Positions 44,288-53,133 of a stretch of 64,000 nt of DNA are shown here, one piece after another. The DNA comes from Streptomyces sp. CCM_MD2014. GTDB taxonomy: Bacteria > Actinomycetota > Actinomycetes > Streptomycetales > Streptomycetaceae. The notes below the pieces were generated by a model that was not told the origin of the DNA, did no database searches, and saw nothing but the letters and a program-made list of their open reading frames with translations. The stretch is taken from positions 3,348,001 to 3,412,000 of the forward strand of contig NZ_CP009754.1 of assembly GCF_000772045.1 (NCBI RefSeq), given 5' to 3'. A program made the position numbers and the translations under genes. Every line of letters starts with the position of its first letter. Position 1 is the stretch's first letter.

Positions 44288-45618
44288 GCACGCAGATCTT
44301 CCTGGCGTCGACGCTGTACGGCACGGCCACGCTCGCCGCGGCCCTGGACGCGGGCTGTTTCCCCCCGGCCGACCGGCGGATCCTGCTGGTCTCCAACAAC
44401 GCGGCGACGCCCGAGACGACGCCCGCCCTGGACGAGATGCCCGGGTTCGAGCGGCTGCGGCCGCGCTTCGACGAGGTGCTGTCCTGGAACGAGACGATCT
44501 TCCCCTTCCATCCCGGCGGCTGGCAGCCGCGGGTGGAGGACGCGCCCCTGTGGGAGCGGCATCTGCGGCTGCTGTGGAACCTGGGCGAGGACGACGTGTC
44601 GCTCGCCGTGGAGTCGATCCAGGTGCACCCCGCGCTCGGCGTGGCGCAGATCTTCACCGACGCGCCCCTGACGGTGTACGCCGACGGTCTGATGAGTTAC
44701 GGCCCCACCCGCAACAAGCTCGACCCGCTGGTCGGCACCCGCGTGGAACGGCTGCTCCACCTCGACCTGGTCCCGGGGCTGGCGCCCCTGCTGCTGACCG
44801 AGTTCGACGTCCCCGCTCAGGTCGTGCCGACCCCGGCGTTCACCAAGGTGCTGGCCGAGCTGGCGGACACGGACGCCGGGCTGCCCGGGGACGAGGGGGC
44901 GGCGCTGCTGCTCGGCCAGTACCTGTCGGCACTGGGCATCCTCTCCGCCGAGGAGGAGGAGGACCTGCACGTCCAGATGCTGACGGGCGCGGTCGGCCTC
45001 GGTCACTCCCGGGTGGTGTTCAAGCCGCATCCCACGGCCCCGGCCCGTTTCGCCCGCACCCTGGAGCAGGAGGCGGAGAAGCTCGGCGTCGAGCTGACCG
45101 TCCTCGACACGCCGGTCCTGGCGGAGGTGCTGTACGAGCGGACGCGCCCGGCGCTGGTCGTCGGCTGCTTCTCCACGGCCCTGCTGACCGCGTCCGCGCT
45201 GTACGGGCTGCCGGTCGCCCGGGTCGGCACGGAGACCCTGCTGGACCGGCTGACGCCGTACGAGAACAGCAACCGCGTCCCGGTCACCATCGTGGACGCG
45301 CTGCTGCCCGCGCCGGCCGACCGGGACGCCGTAGCCGAGGGACGGCGGGGCCTGGACACCGAGGCCCTCACCGCCCTGGTGCGGGCCGTCGGGTTCGCGA
45401 TGCAGCCCAAGATCGTCCCCGAGCTGCGCCCGGCGGCCGAGGAGTACCTGCGGGGCAACCTGAACGCCCGCACCCGCCGGTACTTCAAGAAGCGGCGGCT
45501 GACGTCGCTGGGCCTGCCCGGCGGGGTTCCGGAGCGGCTGGCCTTCCTGCCGCGCAACGCCGCGGCCCGCAGGGTGGTGCGGCGGGCGCGGGCCATCCGG
45601 CGCTCGATCAAGCGGTGA
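44284..45618 (+). CDS. Alpha-2,8-polysialyltransferase-like protein (POLYST)
   Basis: A 444-residue protein of the bacterial polysialyltransferase family. It opens QIFLASTLYGTATLAAALDA; LTVYADGLMSYGPTRNKLD holds the Asp-x-Asp-like acidic part; RVVFKPHPTAP is the conserved KPHP; GCFSTALLTASALYGLP is the Ser/Thr loop binding CMP-sugar. It would elongate a nonulosonate polymer. GTG 44284 overlaps the GT2 stop. A strong hairpin follows at 45643. Confidence 0.8.
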   Translation: MSTQIFLASTLYGTATLAAALDAGCFPPADRRILLVSNNAATPETTPALDEMPGFERLRPRFDEVLSWNETIFPFHPGGWQPRVEDAPLWERHLRLLWNLGEDDVSLAVESIQVHPALGVAQIFTDAPLTVYADGLMSYGPTRNKLDPLVGTRVERLLHLDLVPGLAPLLLTEFDVPAQVVPTPAFTKVLAELADTDAGLPGDEGAALLLGQYLSALGILSAEEEEDLHVQMLTGAVGLGHSRVVFKPHPTAPARFARTLEQEAEKLGVELTVLDTPVLAEVLYERTRPALVVGCFSTALLTASALYGLPVARVGTETLLDRLTPYENSNRVPVTIVDALLPAPADRDAVAEGRRGLDTEALTALVRAVGFAMQPKIVPELRPAAEEYLRGNLNARTRRYFKKRRLTSLGLPGGVPERLAFLPRNAAARRVVRRARAIRRSIKR

Positions 45619-45636
45619 GGTGAGGGCCGGTACCGG

Positions 45637-46086
45637 TCACCGGAGGGCGTCCGCCTCGGCGGACGCCCTCGTCGTTTCGGGCGCGGGCGCGCTGCCCGCG
45701 TTCGGCAGCATGATCCAGCGGGAGACCACGAAGGTCACCGGGATCGCCGCGGCGGAGGCCAGCAGGGGGGCGAACCGGCTGCCGGCCCGCAGCACGTCGA
45801 CGATCACGTACACACCGACCGTGGTGATGACGAAGTTGGCGGCGTTCGTCAGCGGGAACAGCAGGAACTTCCGCCAGGTGGGCCGGGTCCGGTAGGTGAA
45901 GCGGGCGTTGAGGAAGAAGGACCCGACCATGCTGAGCAGGAACGCGAGGACGTGCGCGAGGAGATAGGGCAGGCGCGTGAGGAACAGCAGGTAGAGGCCG
46001 TAGTACATGCCGGTGTTGACGACGCCGACCACGGCGAAGACCGCGATCTGCCGCGCCATCGGGCGGGTCGTGGCGAGAGGGGGCAT
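45637..46086 (-). CDS. GtrA-family membrane protein
   Basis: A 149-residue protein with four membrane segments, typical GtrA: VFAVVGVVNTGMYYGLYLLF, LAFLLSMVGSFFLNARFTYR, and a last helix before a short polar tail. GtrA proteins are thought to flip polyprenyl-phosphate sugars made by the partner GT2. ATG 46086 overlaps that partner's stop (TGATG). Its 3' end contains a terminator hairpin shared with the convergent gene. Confidence 0.9.
   Translation of the reverse strand: MPPLATTRPMARQIAVFAVVGVVNTGMYYGLYLLFLTRLPYLLAHVLAFLLSMVGSFFLNARFTYRTRPTWRKFLLFPLTNAANFVITTVGVYVIVDVLRAGSRFAPLLASAAAIPVTFVVSRWIMLPNAGSAPAPETTRASAEADALR
45643..45670. terminator. Hairpin terminator in convergent gene ends
   Basis: A 12-base perfect stem (GAGGGCGTCCGC with GCGGACGCCCTC) around a CTCG tetraloop, 25 bases past the polysialyltransferase-like stop and inside the last codons of the GtrA gene. 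It can stop plus-strand transcription; for the minus strand it lies just before the stop codon. Confidence 0.75.
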
Positions 46087-47051
46087 CAGCGGATGAGGTC
46101 CTTCGTCGCGGGCCTCGGCTCCCGTTCCACGTTGGTCGCCTTCACCAGGAAGTGCGGGCGTCCCTTGACCTCGTAGTAGATCCGTCCGGTGTACTCCCCG
46201 ACGACGCCCAGCATGACCATCTGCACCCCCGCGAGCGCGGTGACGACGGTGATGATGGTGACGTAGCCGGGTGTCTCCACGCCGTTGACGAGGGCGGCGC
46301 CCACGATCCACGCCGTGTAGAGCCCGGCGCAGGTCAGCAGGGTCATACCGAGGTGGAGGGCGGCGCGCAGCGGCCGGTTGTTGAACGACAGCAGTCCGTC
46401 GAGGCCGTAGTTGAGCAGGGACTTCAGGGTCCAGGAGCTGCGGCCGTGCTCGCGTACGGCGTTCTCGTACTCGAAGGTGGTGCTGGGGAACCCGACCCAC
46501 GCGAACAGGCCCTTGGAGAAGCGGTTGTACTCGGTCAGGGCCAGCACCGCGTCCACCACCCGCCGCGACAGCAGCCGGAAGTCACCGACGCCGTCGACGA
46601 GTTCGACGTCCACGAGCCGGTTGACCAGCCGGTAGTAGAGGCGGGCGGTGAGGGTGCGGGTGAACCGGTCGCCGCGCCGGCTGCGCCGGGCGAGGACCTG
46701 GTCGTAGCCCTGGCCGCGCAGCTCGACCATCTGCCCGATCAGCTCCGGCGGGTGCTGGAGGTCGGCGTCCATGACCACCACCGAGTCGCCGGAGGCGTGG
46801 CGCAGACCCGCGAGGAGGGCGGCCTCCTTGCCGAAGTTGCGGCTGAAGGAGACGTAGCGGACGCGCGGGTCGCGCTCGGCTAGCTGTTCCAGGAGGGTGA
46901 GCGTCCGGTCGCGGCTGCCGTCGTCGACGTAGACGAACTCCATGTCGTGGCCGAGCGGCAGCAGGTCGTCGGCGACCTTCTGCACGGCGGCGTGGAAGCG
47001 TTCGATGACGTCTTCCTCGTTGTAGCAGGGGGCGACGATCGATATCAGCAT
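46086..47051 (-). CDS. Polyprenyl-phosphate glycosyltransferase (GtrB/Dpm1-like GT2)
   Basis: A 321-residue GT2 enzyme. ISIVAPCYNEEDVIERFHAA, then VYVDDGSRDRTLTLLE, VVMDADLQHPPELIGQM and GVGDFRLLSRRVVDAVL are the Dpm1-type motifs; two C-terminal membrane segments (LTCAGLYTAWIVGAALV; ITVVTALAGVQMVMLGVVGE) anchor it. It loads a sugar on polyprenyl phosphate for flipping by GtrA and use by the YfhO-like enzyme next door. Coupled to gtrA; the YfhO gene ends 19 bases upstream. Confidence 0.9.
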   Translation of the reverse strand: MLISIVAPCYNEEDVIERFHAAVQKVADDLLPLGHDMEFVYVDDGSRDRTLTLLEQLAERDPRVRYVSFSRNFGKEAALLAGLRHASGDSVVVMDADLQHPPELIGQMVELRGQGYDQVLARRSRRGDRFTRTLTARLYYRLVNRLVDVELVDGVGDFRLLSRRVVDAVLALTEYNRFSKGLFAWVGFPSTTFEYENAVREHGRSSWTLKSLLNYGLDGLLSFNNRPLRAALHLGMTLLTCAGLYTAWIVGAALVNGVETPGYVTIITVVTALAGVQMVMLGVVGEYTGRIYYEVKGRPHFLVKATNVEREPRPATKDLIR

Positions 47052-47070
47052 CAGGGTCTCCGGGGCGCGG

Positions 47071-49956
47071 TCAGAGGGCGCTGGTGGTGCGCTCGCGCGG
47101 GCGGGCGCCGGTGGCGCCGGCCGTGCGGAGCGCGGGGTGGTGTGCGGAGCGCCGTCGGCGGACGGCGGTGAGGGTGCCGAGCAGGACGAGGGTCAGGAGC
47201 GAGGCGCCCCCGACGGCCGCGCCCAGCCGCAGGCCGGGCGGGTGGAAGGTGCAGGTGACGCTGGTCGCGGAGCCGTCCAGGGGGACGGCGACGAGGCCGT
47301 AGTAGGTCTCGGCGGGCTTGGCCTCGGCCCCGTCGGCGGCGCACCGCCAGCCGGCGATGCGGGGGGCGGCGAGCACTGCGGTGCCCGTGCTGCCGGCCGG
47401 CAGCTGGGCGCGGACGGTGCCGTCGGAGACGGTCACCTCGTCGGCGCCCGTGGTCTTGAGCCGCTGGACGGCGGTGCGCAGCCGCGCGGTGTCCAGGCAG
47501 CCGACCGCTCCGTCCGGGACGGTGCCGGTCCGGGTGGGCGACAGCTCGATCCGCACCCGGCCCGACGCCGGGGCGGTGCCCAGCCGCTGCATCGCGGCGA
47601 TCTTGGCGGCGTCGGAGGTGAAACGGCCGGTCAGCGGGCGGGCCGGGGTGTCGGTGAGGCGGGCGGTGCCGGAGAAGTGGGGTGCCCAGAGGTAGACCTC
47701 GCTGCCGGCCGGGCACCGGGCCGCGACCGACGGCCGGGAAGCGGCGGCCGTGCCGCGGGCGCCCTTCGCGCCGGAGTCCTTCCCGCGGGGCACCTCGATC
47801 ACCGTGCTCGCCCGGTCGTCGGCCGTCCGTTCGGGCTGCTCGCCGTCGGCGGTGCGTACGGTCAGGGCGGGCACGGTGTAGACGTGGGTGCCCAGCAGCA
47901 GTTCCTGGTTGCGGTAGGGCGACGGGCCGAAGGCCGAGACGCCGGTGCGGGCGCCGGGCCCGGCGGCCGGACGGACGGTGACGAGTGGCGGTACGTCCTG
48001 CCGGGACACGGTCACCGGGGTGCTGTCGCGAGGGTTCCACTTCTGGTGCTGGTCCGGCGGGGAGTGCACCCGGGCGCCCACGGAGAAGATCGCGTCGGTG
48101 ACGGCGTTGTCCAGGCTCTGCAGGTTCCGCCCGCGCGAGGTCCAGCCGCCGCCGAGGGCGGTGAGGGTACGGCTGAGGACGTCGGCGGTGAGGCTGCTGT
48201 AGTACTGGGCGCCCTGGCCGCCCACCGTCATCGGGTCGTTGCCCACGGTCTGTTCCCGGCCGGGGTCGGTGCGGTAGGCGGGCCAGCCGTCGGCCTCGGC
48301 CACGGCCTCCGACTGACTCCGCTGCCGGTCCCCCCAGGGCGCGTAGTCGTCCAGGTGGTCCAGGCGCAGCCGGGTGGCGGCGGCGGAGGTGGCGGCGGCC
48401 TCGCCGACCTGGGCACCGACCAGGAGAACGACGGCAAGCCCGACGAGCACGCCGCGCCTGCGCCCACCCGGCCCACCGCCCCCGGCGGCGATGTCCGTCC
48501 TGGTGCCGGGGTCGCTCCCCGGCACGGTGTCGCCCGTCCCGGCGGCGGAGCCGCTCCCCGTGCCCGCGGGATCTTCCCCTGCGGCGGAGCCGCTCCCGGC
48601 TGCGGCGGGCCCGTTCCCGGCGGCCTCGGAGCCCTCCCCTGCGCCGGGACGGTCCGCGGGCGCGGTGGACCGGGCCGCTTCCGTGTGGCGCAGCAGGAGC
48701 AGGCCGCCGAGGGCTCCGGTGACGGCCAGGAGCAGCACCGGCCAGGCGTAGGAGTGCACCAGGCCGCTGCGGCTCGCGACGGCGGCCGCGAGGGCGAGCA
48801 GCGCGGTGGCCGCGGCCAGCGCGCGCCGGGCGGGTACGCCGTACGACAGCGTGTGCCAGGCCGCGATCACCAGCAGCGCGCACAGCACGAACGTCTGGCG
48901 GTAGGGGCTGCCGTTGGGGGTGGCGAAGGCGTGCCAGGCGAGGTGGGTCGGCGTCCACTGCATCGAGAGCGCGACCGCGGCCACCAGCACGCTCCAGCCG
49001 GCGCGCACCCGCACGGGGGCGGCCCGGTGGAAGGGCAGGGCGAGGGCCAGCAGCAGCGCGGTCGTGCCGACGAAGAGCGCCGGGCTGCCGAACCCGTACG
49101 TCGTCGGCAGCAGCCGGGCCAGCACGTCCTCCGTCGCGACCGGCGAGAAGTGCGTGACCCGCCCCGGGTAGGCGTGCTTGGTGCCGAAGTAGACGACCGT
49201 GACCAGCGGGGCGGCCAGACCGACGCCCAGGGCGACGGTGGCGGTGGCCCGGCCGGCCACCGCCAGGGCCCGGCGCCGCGGGAGGCCGGAGAGCCACAGC
49301 CGGAGCAGCAGGAGGAGTCCGGCGCCGAGGGTGGCCATGTACGCGGTGTAGAAGTTGGCGATCCAGGCGAGCGCCACGATCAGCACGCCGGGCAGCCGGT
49401 GCCGTCCGGCGAGCGCCCATTCGCCGACCAGGCACAGCAGCGGCAGGGCGACGAGGCCGTCGAGCCACATCGGGTTGTAGGAGGCGTCGGCGAGCGACCA
49501 GCCGCACAGCGCGTACGCGGAGCCCAGCAGCCCCGCCGCCCACCAGCGGCCGGGGCGCAGCCGGAGCAGCAGCCAGGCCATGGCGGCGCCGGCGCAGGCG
49601 GTCTTCAGCACGGTGACCACGTAGACGGCGAGGTCGATCTCGTCCCTCGGGAACAGGGCCACGAGCAGGGCGAACGGGCTGCTCAGATACGTCCCGAGGT
49701 CGGGCAGGAAGCTGGACCCGAACCCGGACTGCCAGTTGACGAGCAGGCCGCCGTCGGCCCGGCCGTGCAGCAGGTCCCACAGGTGGGCGTGGAACGGCAC
49801 GTACTGGTTGCCCAGATCGTTGACCGCGCGGGTGCGCGGGCCGAAGGGGTAGCTGCGCGCGACGGCGTCGGCCGCGCAGAACGCGGTGACGGTGATGGCC
49901 GCCGCGAGCAGCGCGGCTGCCGGTCGCGGTCTGCCGCGCAGGGTTGAGCGATTCAT
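47071..49956 (-). CDS. YfhO-family large membrane glycosyltransferase-like protein
   Basis: A 961-residue membrane protein with about a dozen N-terminal membrane segments. Conserved NDLGNQYVPFHAHLWDLLHG and LVNWQSGFGSSFLPDLGTYL loops occur near the start, both YfhO hallmarks, followed by a large exported domain and a last C-terminal membrane segment. YfhO proteins transfer sugars from polyprenyl carriers to wall polymers on the outer face, which fits the GtrA/GT2 pair. A Gly/Ala/Ser-rich low-complexity insert lies at about 430-500. ATG 49956 was chosen; a TTG at 50013 is weaker. Confidence 0.85.
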   Translation of the reverse strand: MNRSTLRGRPRPAAALLAAAITVTAFCAADAVARSYPFGPRTRAVNDLGNQYVPFHAHLWDLLHGRADGGLLVNWQSGFGSSFLPDLGTYLSSPFALLVALFPRDEIDLAVYVVTVLKTACAGAAMAWLLLRLRPGRWWAAGLLGSAYALCGWSLADASYNPMWLDGLVALPLLCLVGEWALAGRHRLPGVLIVALAWIANFYTAYMATLGAGLLLLLRLWLSGLPRRRALAVAGRATATVALGVGLAAPLVTVVYFGTKHAYPGRVTHFSPVATEDVLARLLPTTYGFGSPALFVGTTALLLALALPFHRAAPVRVRAGWSVLVAAVALSMQWTPTHLAWHAFATPNGSPYRQTFVLCALLVIAAWHTLSYGVPARRALAAATALLALAAAVASRSGLVHSYAWPVLLLAVTGALGGLLLLRHTEAARSTAPADRPGAGEGSEAAGNGPAAAGSGSAAGEDPAGTGSGSAAGTGDTVPGSDPGTRTDIAAGGGGPGGRRRGVLVGLAVVLLVGAQVGEAAATSAAATRLRLDHLDDYAPWGDRQRSQSEAVAEADGWPAYRTDPGREQTVGNDPMTVGGQGAQYYSSLTADVLSRTLTALGGGWTSRGRNLQSLDNAVTDAIFSVGARVHSPPDQHQKWNPRDSTPVTVSRQDVPPLVTVRPAAGPGARTGVSAFGPSPYRNQELLLGTHVYTVPALTVRTADGEQPERTADDRASTVIEVPRGKDSGAKGARGTAAASRPSVAARCPAGSEVYLWAPHFSGTARLTDTPARPLTGRFTSDAAKIAAMQRLGTAPASGRVRIELSPTRTGTVPDGAVGCLDTARLRTAVQRLKTTGADEVTVSDGTVRAQLPAGSTGTAVLAAPRIAGWRCAADGAEAKPAETYYGLVAVPLDGSATSVTCTFHPPGLRLGAAVGGASLLTLVLLGTLTAVRRRRSAHHPALRTAGATGARPRERTTSAL

Positions 49957-50328
49957 TCTCGGCGGGCCCCAAGCAAAATTCGTCGCGTTCAGCGCCTCGT
50001 ACGGGGACGTCAACTCCCTGTGCGCTTGTCCGATCGATTAGACCGGGGGTATTCCCCCCTAGTTGTGCAATCGCCGGTGAACAGTGGACGAATGATTAAT
50101 GACCGAATGCGCGCGAAGCCCACAGAAATGATCAATTCCAGGCGCACACCGACGCACCGGAGGAAGACGGCACGCGTACGGGAAATGACGCGGGGGTTAA
50201 TTCCGTCTTTCCTGACGGTCTGACCGATGAAATTCGGCGGCGTTTTCCTAGGCTAGCCTCTGCGCCACCTCCCACGTGCTCCACGCACTTCGTGCGCCCC
50301 CCCCATGACGGATAGAGGCTCTTGCTCC
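49957..50328. promoter_or_regulatory. Divergent intergenic region, AT-richer
   Basis: A 372-base gap between the YfhO and methyltransferase starts, clearly less G+C-rich than the flanks (for example ATGATTAATGACC and CCTAGGCTAGCC). A small GGGGG-TATT-CCCCC hairpin is at 50045-50058. It must carry both promoters; no known operator is recognisable. Confidence 0.5.
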
Positions 50329-51276
50329 ATGAACAGCCGTTCCCTGCTCCACAGCTCGGTTTCCCGGCGTCTGCTGCGCCCCGTCGCCGACCTCATAGAC
50401 CAGCGCATCGAACGGCAGGTCCGTTCGGCGGTCCGCCGCACCGGGGTCCGGGCGACGCCGGCCGCACGGGACGCCGAGCGGCTGGTCCGTGACGTCGAGG
50501 CGCTCCGGCATCGGCAGCTCACCTTCGAACTGCTGCTCGGCCCCGGCGGGCGCGGTGTCTCCCGCATGGTCGGCGAGGCTTCGCTGGAGCACCTCTACTC
50601 CGAGGTCGCGGCCCTGTCCGGCGACCGCGGCGCGGCGGAGCGCAACGTCGCCGCCGCCTTCCGGCTGCTGGTGGCGCTGGAGTCGCTGGGCGTCGGCCGG
50701 ATCGCGGGCGGCACCATGAACATCTGCGGCAAGCTCGGCACGATCCCCCTGCTGGACCCGCCGAACGACGAGATCCTGGAGATCGGCACGCTGTACGGCA
50801 TGTTCTCCGCCGGGCTCGTCCGGATGATGGAGCGCGACGGCCGCAGCCCGAGCCTGACCATCGTCGACCCCTTCGCCGGGGTGCAGCTCCAGCCCGGCAC
50901 CGACCAGCGCACGGACCCCACGGGGGCACCGGTCGACGAGCACGCCGTGCGCACCAATCTCGCCCTCGCCGGTCCGGCGGGCGCGGCGGCGCGCATCCGG
51001 CGGGGATTCTCCGAGGACCCCGAGACCCGGGCGGCCGTCTCGGACCGCGGCTACGGCGTGATCGTCGTGGACGGCGACCACTCGGCCAAGGGCGTCGCCC
51101 GGGATCTCGAGTGGGCCGAGGAGATAGCCGTGCCCGGCGCGATCGTCGTCCTGGACGACTACGACGACCCCGGCTGGCCGGGCATCAAGGACGCCCTGGA
51201 CGAGCGCCTGAGGGGGAAGACGCGTTTCACCTTCCTGGGCAAGGCGGCCCGCTCGGCGTTTCTGCGAGCGGCGTGA
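50329..51276 (+). CDS. Class I SAM-dependent methyltransferase (Methyltransf_24-like)
   Basis: A 315-residue protein. Residues about 1-125 are helical and basic; the SAM domain follows with NDEILEIGTLYGMFSAGL (motif I), LTIVDPFAG (motif II) and GVIVVDGDHSAKGVARDLEW. IVVLDDYDDPGWPGIKDA resembles the metal/substrate loop of cephalosporin hydroxylase/O-methyltransferase-type enzymes. It may methylate the polymer or its precursors; the substrate is not visible. ATG 50329 follows AGAGG. The next gene encodes a second enzyme of the same fold. Confidence 0.75.
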   Translation: MNSRSLLHSSVSRRLLRPVADLIDQRIERQVRSAVRRTGVRATPAARDAERLVRDVEALRHRQLTFELLLGPGGRGVSRMVGEASLEHLYSEVAALSGDRGAAERNVAAAFRLLVALESLGVGRIAGGTMNICGKLGTIPLLDPPNDEILEIGTLYGMFSAGLVRMMERDGRSPSLTIVDPFAGVQLQPGTDQRTDPTGAPVDEHAVRTNLALAGPAGAAARIRRGFSEDPETRAAVSDRGYGVIVVDGDHSAKGVARDLEWAEEIAVPGAIVVLDDYDDPGWPGIKDALDERLRGKTRFTFLGKAARSAFLRAA

Positions 51277-51388
51277 GGGGGCTGCGCAGGGTGTGGGGCC
51301 GCACACATTGGGCAATACGTGCGATTTTCTGACCGTCGGATCGCGCGTACCCCCTCCATTTCGGCCAACGAGGAGGCATCCTCCCCTC

Positions 51389-52426
51389 ATGGCCACTGCG
51401 CAAGAGACGCACGAGTACCCCGGTGAGCTGAACGACGTCCCCGGCTGGTTCTGGCCGCTCGACCAGGTGCTGTTCTCCTGGTTCCTGGAGCGGCAGGAGC
51501 GGCTGGACACCCGCGGCGACCTGCTGGAACTGGGCGCCTACCTGGGCAAGAGCGCGATCCTGCTCGGGCACCGACTGCGGGACGGCGAGAAGCTCACCGT
51601 CTGCGACCTGTTCGGGGCCGAGCCGCCGGACGCGGCCAACCGGGCGGAGGCGGCCAAGTCGTACTCCTCCCTCACCCGCCAGGCCTTCGAACGGAACTAC
51701 CTCTCCTTCCACGACACCCTGCCGACGATCATCCAGGCGCCCAGTTCCGCGGTCGTCGACGAGGTGGCGCCCGGCAGCTGCCGTTTCGTGCACGTCGACG
51801 CCTCGCACCTGTACGAGCACGTCGCGGGCGACATCGGCGCGGCCAAGCGGCTGCTGGGGCCGGACGGCATCGTCGTCCTGGACGACTTCCGCAGCGAGCA
51901 CACACCGGGCGTCGCCGTCGCGGCCTGGGAGGCGGTGCTCAACCGCGGGCTGCGCCCCGTCTGCCTGAGCAGCCAGAAGCTGTACGGCACCTGGGGCGAC
52001 CCGGAGCCCGTGCGGGAGGAGCTGATCGCCGCGCTGCGCGGCCGCGACGACATCGCGGTGACCGTGGAGCAGGCCGCCGGGCACCGGCTGGTGCGGACCC
52101 GCGCCAAGGGCAAGCGGCTGCGGCCGCCCTCGCTGCCGTCCTCGCGCCACCCGGCGCCCGCCCCCGTGCCCACCCCGGCGCCGGGCGCGGGCCGGCCGGA
52201 CGGCGCACCGGTGCCGGGGCAGACCGCGCCGGCCCGACCGGCGGCGCGCGCCGTCCGTGCGGCCCGCGCGTCGGTCCCGCGGGAGCGCACCCGGCGGCTC
52301 GCCCTGGACCTGCTGCCGCCGGTCGTCACGCGGGCGGTGCGCCGGTACCGGGCGGCGCAGCGGGCGAAGGCGAGCGGCGCGGGCGGTGCGGGCAGGGCGG
52401 CGGGTGCGGCTCAGTCGCGGCGGTAG
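51389..52426 (+). CDS. Class I SAM-dependent methyltransferase (second)
   Basis: A 345-residue protein. DLLELGAYLGKSAILLGHRL is SAM motif I, LTVCDLFGAEP motif II, RFVHVDASHLYEHVAGDIGA and IVVLDDFRSEHTPGVA the later motifs; it is related in pattern to the preceding methyltransferase. The C-terminal 100 residues are Pro/Ala/Arg-rich and probably disordered. GAGGAGG precedes ATG 51389 at longish spacing. Its 3' end overlaps the convergent TetR gene by 16 bases. Confidence 0.75.
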   Translation: MATAQETHEYPGELNDVPGWFWPLDQVLFSWFLERQERLDTRGDLLELGAYLGKSAILLGHRLRDGEKLTVCDLFGAEPPDAANRAEAAKSYSSLTRQAFERNYLSFHDTLPTIIQAPSSAVVDEVAPGSCRFVHVDASHLYEHVAGDIGAAKRLLGPDGIVVLDDFRSEHTPGVAVAAWEAVLNRGLRPVCLSSQKLYGTWGDPEPVREELIAALRGRDDIAVTVEQAAGHRLVRTRAKGKRLRPPSLPSSRHPAPAPVPTPAPGAGRPDGAPVPGQTAPARPAARAVRAARASVPRERTRRLALDLLPPVVTRAVRRYRAAQRAKASGAGGAGRAAGAAQSRR

Positions 52427-53061
52427 GTCGCCGCGACACCCTCGATCACCAGGGCCAGCGACTCCTCGTAGTGCCGGTCGTAGTCCGTGAAGATCTCCGC
52501 GCCCGCCGCGGCCGTCAGGGGGTAGTCGGCCAGCAGGCGGGCGCGTTCGTCCACGTCGAAGCCCTCCCGGCGCTCGCCGGGCAGGGGCTCGACGCCCTGT
52601 TCCTCGGTGACGAAGCCGAGCGTGAACAGGTACGTCGTCGTGGTCGCCCGCACCGCCTGCGCGAGGGTGAACCCGGCGGCGGTGAACAGCCGCAGCGTGC
52701 CCTCCATGTACTCGGCGTGCACCGCGCCCGTGAAGCGTGAACCGCTGAACACCTTGGCACCGTCGCGGTAGGCGAGCAGGGCCGCGCGCAGGCCGCGGTT
52801 GGCCTTGAGCAGCCGTTCCCGCCAGGTGTCGGCCGGGTCGAGCGGGGTCCCGGCGACCATCCGCCGGTACATCTCGGTGGCCATCTCGTCGAGCAGGGCC
52901 TGCTTGTCCTTGAAGTGCCAGTACAGCGCGGGCGCCTTGACGTCCAGCTCCCTGGCGATGGTGCGCAGGGTCAGGCCGTCCAGACCGACCTCGTTCAGCA
53001 GCTTCAGCGCCGTGTCCGCGACCCGTCGGCGGTCGAGGGGAGCGCGTCGTTCCGTACTCAC
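52411..53061 (-). CDS. TetR-family transcriptional repressor
   Basis: A 216-residue regulator. The N-terminal helix-turn-helix is clear (GLTLRTIARELDVKAPALYW, then HFKDKQALLDEMA); the C-terminal ligand domain resembles the TetR_C group (AEYMEGTLRLFTAAGFTLAQ). GTG 53061 gives the best N-terminus; an earlier frame start overlaps the operator. Two TTAACG-N-CGTTAA palindromes lie between this gene and the divergent FAD monooxygenase, so it likely represses both. The inducer is probably an aromatic substrate of the enzyme. Confidence 0.88.
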   Translation of the reverse strand: MSTERRAPLDRRRVADTALKLLNEVGLDGLTLRTIARELDVKAPALYWHFKDKQALLDEMATEMYRRMVAGTPLDPADTWRERLLKANRGLRAALLAYRDGAKVFSGSRFTGAVHAEYMEGTLRLFTAAGFTLAQAVRATTTTYLFTLGFVTEEQGVEPLPGERREGFDVDERARLLADYPLTAAAGAEIFTDYDRHYEESLALVIEGVAATYRRD

Positions 53062-53071
53062 GCTTGACACC

Positions 53072-53084
53072 TTAACGGCGTTAG
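53072..53084. promoter_or_regulatory. TetR operator copy 1
   Basis: TTAACGGCGTTAG, one mismatch from the palindrome TTAACG-N-CGTTAA, 11 bases upstream of the TetR start. Probably mediates autoregulation. Confidence 0.65.
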
Positions 53085-53109
53085 GGCCATCCTCGGACAC
53101 GCACGGGAC

Positions 53110-53122
53110 TTAACGACGTTAA
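53110..53122. promoter_or_regulatory. TetR operator copy 2
   Basis: Perfect palindrome TTAACGACGTTAA, 12 bases before the FAD monooxygenase GTG and touching its AAGGAGAG ribosome site. It lies 38 bases from copy 1, centre to centre. Repressor bound here would block transcription of the enzyme gene. Confidence 0.75.
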
Positions 53123-53133
53123 GGAGAGTTGCC

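Noticed and set aside
47137..49947. 936-residue plus-strand frame opposite the YfhO gene
   Set aside because: Composition is Gly/Gln/Arg shadow sequence and the minus strand encodes a well-formed membrane protein.
50020..50223. Short plus-strand frame in the YfhO/methyltransferase gap
   Set aside because: No ribosome site, no likeness to a protein family, and atypical codon use for this genome.
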